A DNA stretch of 21,782 bases from Candidatus Sumerlaeota bacterium (lineage in GTDB: Bacteria; Sumerlaeota; Sumerlaeia; JADFCT01). Position numbers and translations under genes: made by a program. The stretch covers positions 1 through 21,782 of the forward strand of contig JADFCT010000017.1 of assembly GCA_017161665.1 (NCBI GenBank), read 5' to 3'. The notes beneath the pieces are model-generated. The model did no database searches. It was given only the letters and a program-made list of their open reading frames with translations, and was not told where the DNA came from. Positions 15,997 through 21,782 of the stretch are shown here, piece by piece; the first letter of the stretch is position 1; each line of letters begins with the position of its first letter.

Positions 15997-16004
15997 ATAG
16001 TCTT

Positions 16005-17717
16005 ATGGCGCTTGTAATCAATTCCAACATTCCGAGCCTGAACGCTCAGCGCAATCTGCTCGGATCCCAGAAGGACCTGGCCAAGTCACTGGAGCGATTA
16101 TCATCGGGCATGCGCATCAACCGCGCTGGTGACGACGCGGCCGGTCTGGCGATTTCCGAAAGCCTGCTCTCGCAGGTACGCGGACTGAACATGTCCGTCC
16201 GGAACGCGAATGACGGCATTTCGCTGATCAACACGGCGGAAGGGGCGTTGCAGGAAGTCACCAACATGTTTCAACGCATTCGTGAGCTGTCCATCCAGTC
16301 GGCCAATGACACGAATTCCGCCTCCAACCGCCGCGCCCTCCAACTGGAAGTGGACCAGTTGATTGAAGAACTGGGTCGCATCACCGAGGAGATCAACTTC
16401 AACGGGCGCAACATGTTCGACGGCACGTTTACGGACATGAAATTGCACGTGGGAGCAGACAAGGATCAGAACATTGAGCTGACCATTCGCGACATGCGCG
16501 CCGAGGTTCTGGGCGCCGCCGCCGTCACCACTTCCAGTTCCCCAACATTGCCGATCTCCACGGCGGGAGACATCATTATCAACGGGACGGAACTGGGAAC
16601 GACGGTTAATGACGGCGAATCCTATCGCGGCGGCAACTATAGCGCCATCGCCTATGCCAATATGATCAACGCCGAAACCGGCGCGACCGGCGTCATGGCG
16701 GAAGTGGAACCGAACGAGATTCGGGGGGCGACAGCCATTACGGCCACGTCCATTGCCGCGACCGACAATTTAACCATCAACGGCGTGATTGTCCCGTCCA
16801 TCACCGTGCAGGCGAGTGACGCTGACGGCACGTTGGTCAATACGATCAACTCGATCCAGAATCTCACGGGGGTGGAGGCGTCGGTCGAGAACGGTACCCT
16901 GATCCTCACGAACGACGATGGGGAAAATATTGCCATCGACACAACGAACGCCGCCCTGGCCACGGCTCTGGGACTCAATCTTGGGCCACTGGTGGTCGGC
17001 GACAGCCCCATCACGCCCAAGAATCCCTTGGCGGCCGGGGATCTTTTCACAATCGACATCGGCGCTGGCGCTCAGACGATCATTGCGGTTGCGGATGGGG
17101 ACGCCATCCCGGACAGCATTGTGGCCAACCTCGCCCGGGAATTCCCCGACGGTGAAGTCGTGGCGCATATTGACAGCGACGGGGTGATGACGCTGGAGGC
17201 GCAACCGGGTCTCACAATGACCCTTGCCTACGGCGGCACCATGCAGGCCGACCTCGGACTGGCTGCTCCGACCGTCGGACAGGGGCGGACCTTTACGTCC
17301 ACTTATACGCTGACGAGTGATGAAATATTCAATATTTCAGGCCAGACGGATCCCCTCACCGCAGCGGGTCTGACAGCGGGGCCAGTCGCCATAGACTACA
17401 GCACGGCGGCAAACATGATCGACATTTCCACGCAGGAAGGGGCCAACGACGCCATTCTGGCCTGTGACTATGCCCTGCGGCAGATCACCACAAACCGTGC
17501 GGAACTCGGCGCCAAGAGCAACCGTCTGGAAACCACCGTCCGGAACCTCATGACCATTTCCGAGAATATGGCGGCGTCCAACTCGCAAATTCGCGACGCC
17601 GACTTCGCTCAGGAAACGGCCACGATGACCAAGAATCAGATCCTGCAGCAGGCGGGTGTCGCCGTTCTGGCTCAGGCCAACCAAATCCCACAAACCGCCC
17701 TGTCGTTGCTCCAGTAG
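16005..17717 (+). CDS. fliC: Flagellin with enlarged variable region
   Basis: 570 residues; polymerises into the flagellar filament after export by the flagellar type III apparatus, so no signal peptide is expected or seen. The N-terminal D0/D1 region is classical: MALVINSNIPSLNAQRNL, then LERLSSGMRINRAGDDAAGLAISE and FQRIRELSIQSANDTNS (89-105). The C-terminal D1/D0 is equally clear: RAELGAKSNRLETTVRNL and DADFAQETATMTKNQILQQA, ending in LSLLQ. The central 300 residues hold three diverged modules of the flagellin-IN style (about 188-236, 254-325 and 343-420), each with a strand-helix-strand pattern ending in two cases at ALGL/DLGL. Cys487 in the C-terminal helix (AILACDYALRQI) is uncommon for flagellins. 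AAGGAG lies eight bases before the ATG. It forms a single-gene unit with its own promoter candidate and terminator; no cap, chaperone or other flagellar gene is adjacent. Confidence 0.96.
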   Translation: MALVINSNIPSLNAQRNLLGSQKDLAKSLERLSSGMRINRAGDDAAGLAISESLLSQVRGLNMSVRNANDGISLINTAEGALQEVTNMFQRIRELSIQSANDTNSASNRRALQLEVDQLIEELGRITEEINFNGRNMFDGTFTDMKLHVGADKDQNIELTIRDMRAEVLGAAAVTTSSSPTLPISTAGDIIINGTELGTTVNDGESYRGGNYSAIAYANMINAETGATGVMAEVEPNEIRGATAITATSIAATDNLTINGVIVPSITVQASDADGTLVNTINSIQNLTGVEASVENGTLILTNDDGENIAIDTTNAALATALGLNLGPLVVGDSPITPKNPLAAGDLFTIDIGAGAQTIIAVADGDAIPDSIVANLAREFPDGEVVAHIDSDGVMTLEAQPGLTMTLAYGGTMQADLGLAAPTVGQGRTFTSTYTLTSDEIFNISGQTDPLTAAGLTAGPVAIDYSTAANMIDISTQEGANDAILACDYALRQITTNRAELGAKSNRLETTVRNLMTISENMAASNSQIRDADFAQETATMTKNQILQQAGVAVLAQANQIPQTALSLLQ

Positions 17718-17769
17718 TTCTTTCTCGTTCGGTTCTGGGATTCCATTTACACGCCATAAGACAATTTCA

Positions 17770-17815
17770 ACTCCCGTCGGTGATCTCTCCAGTCACCGGC
17801 GGGAGTCGTTTTTTT
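17770..17815 (+). terminator. Strong intrinsic terminator of the flagellin gene
   Basis: ACTCCCGTCGGTGA (17770-17783) pairs with TCACCGGCGGGAGT (17793-17806), 14 pairs with one G-U, around a nine-base loop. Two bases later comes T7 (17809-17815). It lies 52 bases after the flagellin stop and just before the end of convergent marC. There is no T run in the marC direction. Confidence 0.93.
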
Positions 17816-17822
17816 CGATCCG

Positions 17823-18434
17823 TCAGAATTTATGGAACCAGGCTTGCGCCCCTTGCATGATCATTTCAATGGATACCGTTCCGACATAGAGCGCCGTTAT
17901 GCGCCCGGCCACTTCGATATATCGGTCAATCAAACGGGCATTTCGTGGCCGCACATAATCATGGACCCATTTCAGAACAATGATCATGCTGAGGGAGACC
18001 ACCACAGCAAGCAAAATGATACCGCACGCGCTCAAAGGATCATGTCGCTTTCCAATAATCACACAGGCGCTGATGGTTCCCGGGCCAATCAGAATCGGCA
18101 TGGCGATGGCGCCGGCCAGGTGTTCCGACTCGCCTCGCAGCAATTCGATGGCCGCCGGCCCCCGAAAGACAAACTGAACCCCGATGAGAAGGAAAATGAT
18201 ACCGCCAAATATCTGGAACGAAGCGAACTCGGCCTGAACCAACCGGGAAAAGATGACATCGCCCAGGATGGCGAAACAACAAAAGACCACGCTGGCAATC
18301 AAACCGGCCCGCAGTAACACTTTAGAGAACCGCTTCCCCTCTAATCGCGCGACCACATCAACGAGATAGATGATGACCAGAAACGGATTGAGAAGCACCA
18401 GGAGTAACATGAAAGATCGAAAAGCATCGGACAT
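17823..18434 (-). CDS. MarC-family integral membrane protein
   Basis: 203 residues with about six transmembrane helices: SFMLLLVLLNPFLVIIYLV, AGLIASVVFCCFAILGDVIF, FQIFGGIIFLLIGVQFVF, a helix after AMPILIGPGTI, CGIILLAVVVSLSMIIVLKW, and ITALYVGTVSIEMIMQG. The AMPILIGPGTI segment (about 121-131) is the most conserved element of MarC/UPF0056 proteins. The first helix has LNPF where the family often has DPLG. Inner membrane; the function of the family is unsettled, and its old link to multiple antibiotic resistance has been withdrawn. I chose the ATG at 18434, with GAGG five bases upstream, over a TTG at 18470. It is last in a minus-strand gene series, 87 bases after the methyltransferase, with a hairpin between them. 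Confidence 0.88.
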   Translation of the reverse strand: MSDAFRSFMLLLVLLNPFLVIIYLVDVVARLEGKRFSKVLLRAGLIASVVFCCFAILGDVIFSRLVQAEFASFQIFGGIIFLLIGVQFVFRGPAAIELLRGESEHLAGAIAMPILIGPGTISACVIIGKRHDPLSACGIILLAVVVSLSMIIVLKWVHDYVRPRNARLIDRYIEVAGRITALYVGTVSIEMIMQGAQAWFHKF

Positions 18435-18477
18435 AATGACCTCAAAATAAGAAGGATCTCTGTATTGCAAAGTCTCA

Positions 18478-18498
18478 GCCTATCGTTGAGCGATAGGC
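18478..18498. repeat. Perfect 8-bp hairpin between methyltransferase and marC
   Basis: GCCTATCG (18478-18485) and CGATAGGC (18491-18498) with a five-base loop. In the direction of transcription (minus) no T run follows, so it is unlikely to be an intrinsic terminator. It could be an operator, an RNA processing or stability element, or an attenuator between the two genes. Confidence 0.55.
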
Positions 18499-18521
18499 GC
18501 TTCAAGGAATAAGACCCGAAT

Positions 18522-19292
18522 TTATGAGGGATTGGAAGCAATCAGAATCGTGGCGGGGGAACTGGGGGACCAGGGCGTGTTGGAAGTGAAGGCTCCCTGA
18601 AACACATGAAGACGGAAGAATTTTCGGGCCCATTGGTCTAATTCCGTCTTCCGAAAGGGAGTCAATGTGACCTGGTTCCGGATCGAACGCTCACCGATTT
18701 CCAGCCGTGTTTCAAATAGAATGTGTCTGGAATCGGGGATGGGCTCATACCGGCGATAAAACGAGAAGGGAGCGCCGTCAGGGAGTTTGCGATGCAGGAC
18801 CGGGAATTGCCAATCCGGTTCAGCCGCCAGACGATCATAATTGACCATCTGGATGATTAGATGGCCATCGGGGCGCAATCGGCGCGCGGCCTGGGCGAGG
18901 AAATCCTGAGCGGCATGGTCGCTTGTGGCGTGCGGCAGGACATTACCCAGGCAGGTGATCACCGCAAAGGTCACATCCCAAGGGAGGCTCGAAAGAGAAT
19001 CCATCCCGCCTTCGAGAAGATGTTCAAAGAGAAGAGGGGTTCGATTCGTTGCATATCGCACAAATTCGCAATCAGGCTCCAGTCCTCGGACATCGACTTT
19101 TTCAGCCATCAACCGGCGGAGCAGTCCTCCCGTTCCGCAGCCCACATCCAACCAGGGCGCGGCCTGCCCGCGGCACTGCTCGACGAAGGGTGATAAAAAA
19201 AGCCACAGATCGTCGGAAACAGGAAAAAGGGCATCGTAGTAGGGAGCCAGATCCAGATAGCCACTTGCATTCATTTGAGTCACTTGTCGCAT
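18522..19292 (-). CDS. Class I SAM-dependent methyltransferase
   Basis: A 256-residue cytoplasmic enzyme with a Rossmann-type methyltransferase fold. Motif I is WLDVGCGTGGLLRRL (47-61). The acidic residue for the SAM ribose lies in VRGLEPD (68-74), motif II/III around VTFAVITCLGNVLPH, and post-motif RLRPDGHLIIQMVNYDRL. The C-terminal half (FSFYRRYEPIPDSRHILFET) is the beta-rich extension seen in a family of uncharacterised small-molecule methyltransferases. The substrate cannot be told. The ATG at 19292 overlaps the end of murA by 13 bases; the in-frame ATG at 19274 would instead lie 5 bases beyond the murA stop. Neither has a strong ribosome binding site, which suggests translational coupling to murA. 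Confidence 0.87.
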   Translation of the reverse strand: MRQVTQMNASGYLDLAPYYDALFPVSDDLWLFLSPFVEQCRGQAAPWLDVGCGTGGLLRRLMAEKVDVRGLEPDCEFVRYATNRTPLLFEHLLEGGMDSLSSLPWDVTFAVITCLGNVLPHATSDHAAQDFLAQAARRLRPDGHLIIQMVNYDRLAAEPDWQFPVLHRKLPDGAPFSFYRRYEPIPDSRHILFETRLEIGERSIRNQVTLTPFRKTELDQWARKFFRLHVFQGAFTSNTPWSPSSPATILIASNPS

Positions 19293-20596
19293 TCCACGCG
19301 CTCAATGCGCGCGCCCAGGCTGTTGAGGCGCGTATCGATGGCCTCATACCCCCGATCGATGATTTCGACATGCTCAATGCGACTGTCTCCCTGGGCGCCC
19401 AAGGCGGCGATGAGCAGCGCCACTCCCGCGCGGATGTCGGGCGATGTTTGCAGGCTCGCCTTCAACGGCGTGGGCCCCATGACAATCACACGATGGGGGT
19501 CACAAATGGAAATCTGCGCGCCCATGGAATTCACGCGGTCGGCGAAGAACATGCGACTTTCAAACATTTTGTCGTGGAGCAGCAAAGCGCCTTTGCACTG
19601 GGTGGCCAGGACAATCATAACGCTCAGAAGGTCCGTGGGAAAATGAGGCCAGGGTTGCGCAGCCAGGCGCGCCATGGCGCCGGAAACCTCGGGCACAATT
19701 TCGAGAGACTGATCGGCGGGAACAAACACCGCGTCCTCTCGGATTTGACAATGGACGCCCAATCGCTCAAAGCCGGCCAGGATATTGGGTAAATGTTCGG
19801 GCGCCGCGCGGCGAATCAGGGTTTCCCCGCCCGTGACGACCGTGGCGGCGATCAGGCTGCCGACTTCCTGATGGTCGGCAATGACCTCATGTTCCACGCC
19901 ATGGAGTCGATCGACGCCTTCGATTTCCAGCAGATTGGTTCCAATGCCGTGGATGTGCGCGCCCATTTTGTTGAGCATATGACACAAGTCCTGAACGTGC
20001 GGCTCACAAGCGGCGTTGTAAACACGAGTGGTCCCTTTGGCCAGGGTCGCAGCCATGATGAGGTTTTCCGTACCCGTAACGCTTGCTTCGTCCAACCAGA
20101 GGGACGTAGCGACCAGACCGTGGGGCGCCGTCAGCGTGTGGCTGGCGCCTTCAGAGAGTCCAGCGCCGAGTTTTTCCAGAACGAACAGATGGGTATCCAG
20201 GCGGCGCCGTCCAATCACGCATCCGCCGGGACGCCAGATTTCGGCCCGGCCCAGGCGGGCCAGCAACGGCCCCGCCACAAGAATCGATGCTCGCAGTCGC
20301 GTCACCAGAACCAGGTCGATCTGATCGGGAGATAATTGCCGGGCCTGGATTTCCAGCGCGCCATCCTCGCAGCGGGTGACCGAAGCGCCCAGCGATTGGA
20401 TCAGCGTAATCATGGAACGAACATCCAAGATATCCGGCGCCCGGCGCAGGATCATCGGCTCATCGGTCAGCAGACATGCCGCCAGGAGAGGCAGGGCGGC
20501 GTTCTTGTTTCCAATGACTTCGACGTCTCCGCGTAGCGGACGACCGCCCTGTACGTTGAAGGCCTGACTCTTGGTTTGTACGGTGTTTGCGGACAT
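19280..20596 (-). CDS. murA: UDP-N-acetylglucosamine 1-carboxyvinyltransferase
   Basis: Catalyses the first committed step of peptidoglycan synthesis, moving enolpyruvyl from PEP to UDP-GlcNAc in the cytoplasm. 438 residues (E. coli 419). The substrate-binding GNKNAALP is at 29-36 (Lys31 and Asn32, equal to Lys22/Asn23). The catalytic loop is RPGGCVIGRR, with Cys126 in place of E. coli Cys115; the Cys form is the fosfomycin-sensitive type. The catalytic Asp is kept in FPTDLLSVM (Asp322, equal to Asp305). The end IDRGYEAIDTRLNSLGA is also typical. The frame is open to 20695, but the ATG at 20596 is preferred: it gives the normal N-terminus and avoids overlap with uppS, which ends 82 bases upstream. 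Having murA after uppS, where cdsA usually sits, is uncommon. Confidence 0.95.
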   Translation of the reverse strand: MSANTVQTKSQAFNVQGGRPLRGDVEVIGNKNAALPLLAACLLTDEPMILRRAPDILDVRSMITLIQSLGASVTRCEDGALEIQARQLSPDQIDLVLVTRLRASILVAGPLLARLGRAEIWRPGGCVIGRRRLDTHLFVLEKLGAGLSEGASHTLTAPHGLVATSLWLDEASVTGTENLIMAATLAKGTTRVYNAACEPHVQDLCHMLNKMGAHIHGIGTNLLEIEGVDRLHGVEHEVIADHQEVGSLIAATVVTGGETLIRRAAPEHLPNILAGFERLGVHCQIREDAVFVPADQSLEIVPEVSGAMARLAAQPWPHFPTDLLSVMIVLATQCKGALLLHDKMFESRMFFADRVNSMGAQISICDPHRVIVMGPTPLKASLQTSPDIRAGVALLIAALGAQGDSRIEHVEIIDRGYEAIDTRLNSLGARIERVECDK

Positions 20597-20678
20597 GGTG
20601 AGAATCTCTTTGAATTGGAACAGAATCGGGAACAACAGCAACGGTGGCGGAGCGAGAGAGGCGCCCAGAGGGTATTGG

Positions 20679-21494
20679 CTATCCAATACCTCCATAACGG
20701 CGTTCGCGACGCTGGAACTGAATGATGGACTCGAACAGATGTTTTTTTCGGAAATCGGGCCAGAGCGTCGGCAGAACCACGATTTCCGTATAAGCGATTT
20801 GCCACAAGAGGAAATTGCTGATTCGGAGTTCGCCGCTCGTTCGAATCAAGAGATCCGGATCCCCAAGTTCGGGGTGAAAGAGACGGGCGTTGATGTCTTC
20901 GATGTCGATGGTGTCCGGTTGCAACAAACCGGCCGCCACATCGCGCGCCACGGCTCGAACTGCGTGAACGATTTCCTGGCGCCCTCCATAGTTGAGGGCC
21001 AGGTTAAGGATCAGACCTGTGTTTCGGCTCAGGGTTTCGCAGGATTCATACAGGACCTTCTGCGTTCCTTCTGGAAGACCACTCACATCACCGCTATAGG
21101 CCAGTTTGACGTTTTTTTTGTGGAGTTCCGGAACTTCCGAGGCCAGAAAACGTTTCAGGAGCGCCATCAGCGCATTGACTTCCGCGGCAGGCCGGTTCCA
21201 GTTTTCCGTCGAAAACGCAAACAGGGTCAGGGCTTTGACACCCAGTTCCCCACAACCGCGCACGGATTCCCGCACCGCCGTGACAGCGGCCTCATGGCCC
21301 CGGATGCGTTCGACAAATCCCTGTTGCTTGGCCCACCGCCCGTTGCCGTCCATGATGATGGCGATATGCCGGGGTAAACGGGCCGGATCAATCTGTCCCG
21401 CCAACGCCGCCGATGAATCGTTGGCATCCGGATTCACATTTGAAAGACTATCCAACTCATTCCCCAATCGTTTTCGGCGCTCGAATGTAGTCAA
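20679..21494 (-). CDS. uppS: Isoprenyl transferase (undecaprenyl diphosphate synthase)
   Basis: A cis-prenyltransferase that extends farnesyl diphosphate with isopentenyl diphosphate to make the lipid carrier for peptidoglycan and other polymers. The frame gives 271 residues. HIAIIMDGNGRWAKQQG (43-59) holds the catalytic Asp49 (Asp26 in E. coli); RIRGHEAA, TLFAFSTENWNRP, LNYGGRQEI and DLLIRTSGELRISNFLLWQ are all family signatures, and the protein ends in RRERRYGGIG. The start is uncertain because no in-frame ATG precedes the conserved core. TTG at 21494 is the outermost choice and has no ribosome binding site. TTG at 21455, with GGGGA five bases before it, would give 258 residues, closer to the usual length. 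It follows frr by 30 bases, the common frr-uppS order. Confidence 0.95.
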   Translation of the reverse strand: MTTFERRKRLGNELDSLSNVNPDANDSSAALAGQIDPARLPRHIAIIMDGNGRWAKQQGFVERIRGHEAAVTAVRESVRGCGELGVKALTLFAFSTENWNRPAAEVNALMALLKRFLASEVPELHKKNVKLAYSGDVSGLPEGTQKVLYESCETLSRNTGLILNLALNYGGRQEIVHAVRAVARDVAAGLLQPDTIDIEDINARLFHPELGDPDLLIRTSGELRISNFLLWQIAYTEIVVLPTLWPDFRKKHLFESIIQFQRRERRYGGIG

Positions 21495-21524
21495 TCATGC
21501 GTCGGCGTGGTAACGTCACGTCGA

Positions 21525-21782
21525 TCAGACTTCCATGATTTCCTTTTCTTTGGCCTGCACAGCCTCGTCGATCAGTTTGATGTGATCATCCGTGAGTTTT
21601 TGGACTTCTTTTTGCAGGTGCTTGTGTTCGTCTTCGGAAATATCCCCGTCTTTTTCGCCTTTTTTGAGCGAGTCATTGATGTGTCGGCGCACATTGCGGA
21701 TGGCGACGCGAGCGTCTTCCCCCATTTTGTGAGCCATTTTTGCCACATCTCTCCGGCGTTCTTCTGTCATCGGCGGAATGGA
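21525..21782 (-). CDS. frr: Ribosome recycling factor (C-terminal part, truncated by window edge)
   Basis: The last 85 codons of frr; the N-terminal half lies beyond the right edge. The visible text begins SIPPMTEERRRDVAKMAHKMGEDARVAIRNVRR, matching the RRF hinge and helix 2/3 signature (PPLTEERR...ARVAVRNVRR in E. coli). It continues through SEDEHKHLQKEVQKLTDDHIKLIDEAVQAKEKEIMEV. The factor splits post-termination ribosomes together with EF-G. The open frame continues to the window edge, so the Met at 21770 is internal, not the start. First in the visible frr-uppS-murA-methyltransferase-marC series. Confidence 0.95.
   Translation of the reverse strand, partial: SIPPMTEERRRDVAKMAHKMGEDARVAIRNVRRHINDSLKKGEKDGDISEDEHKHLQKEVQKLTDDHIKLIDEAVQAKEKEIMEV

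Larger units (their letters stand above)
15577..16004. other. 428-base region between CoA-activase and flagellin: in-frame open stretch plus flagellin control region
   Basis: Codons continue open for 107 triplets (15577-15897) directly after the activase TAG and in the same frame, ending at TAA 15898-15900. There is no ATG until near the end. The only good ribosome-binding-like sequence (AAGGGGAG, about 15638-15645) precedes CTG/ATT codons. The translated text (for example SSEINGITFLDAELITDLP) has a faint resemblance to a PilZ-type domain, but not enough to call a gene. The second half holds the flagellin sigma-54 promoter candidate and leader hairpin, listed separately. Confidence 0.4.

Noticed and set aside
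15573..16030. Two minus-strand frames (92 and 83 codons) opposite the flagellin leader
   Set aside because: No recognisable product; one runs into the flagellin coding region and covers the sigma-54 site and leader hairpin.
18478..18498. Hairpin as terminator of the methyltransferase gene
   Set aside because: No T tract follows in the direction of transcription.
1..21782. CRISPR arrays, tRNA/rRNA genes, insertion sequences, attachment sites
   Set aside because: I looked for repeated spacers, tRNA-like TTCGANTC arms, transposase motifs and terminal repeats and saw none that held up.

Overview
The window is about 57% GC by eye. It comes from a Gram-negative, flagellated bacterium: it has a BamA-type outer-membrane assembly protein, a flagellin, and Sec and Tat signal peptides. 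Secreted Asp-rich (FG-GAP/VCBS) beta-propellers, a Tat-exported Gfo/Idh/MocA oxidoreductase and an ASPIC/UnbV protein are typical of Planctomycetota, Verrucomicrobiota, Hydrogenedentota, Sumerlaeota and similar lineages. This placement is inferred from gene content; no rRNA or tRNA gene was seen that would fix it.

Layout, left to right. The 5' part of a soluble transhydrogenase-type flavoprotein (sthA-like) runs off the left edge on the minus strand. On the plus strand follow galE, a lexA-type repressor, a Tat-signal Gfo/Idh/MocA oxidoreductase, a secreted six-motif FG-GAP protein and a secreted M16 peptidase homologue without its zinc site. A 595-base gene-free stretch with several hairpins leads into a secreted protein with two related domains, which ends at a strong terminator. 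Convergent to it on the minus strand are bamA and, upstream of bamA, a 1156-residue secreted protein (TPRs, seven propeller motifs, ASPIC/UnbV-like segment, large C-terminal region). Divergent from that gene is a 2-hydroxyacyl-CoA dehydratase activase (HgdC type), then a 428-base leader region and a flagellin gene with its own terminator. The right end is a minus-strand cluster: frr (cut by the window edge), uppS, murA, a SAM methyltransferase and marC.

How the genes may work together. frr, uppS and murA are housekeeping translation and cell-wall genes; murA overlaps or abuts the methyltransferase gene. bamA and the large TPR/propeller protein share a strand and concern the cell envelope. The Tat oxidoreductase and the adjacent FG-GAP protein look like a co-localised exported pair. 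The flagellin is preceded by a good sigma-54 promoter match and, just before the start codon, by a GGA-in-loop hairpin plus a second CARGGA motif at the ribosome binding site. This resembles the CsrA-controlled flagellin leader of Bacillus.

No CRISPR array, insertion sequence, tRNA or rRNA was recognised. I did not find a clear-cut new defence or biosynthetic system. The most promising leads are the flagellin leader, the orphan CoA-activase followed by a long in-frame open stretch, the LexA with Ala-Asp at the self-cleavage position, the large propeller gene with long homopolymer tracts, and the structured leader of the two-domain secreted protein.
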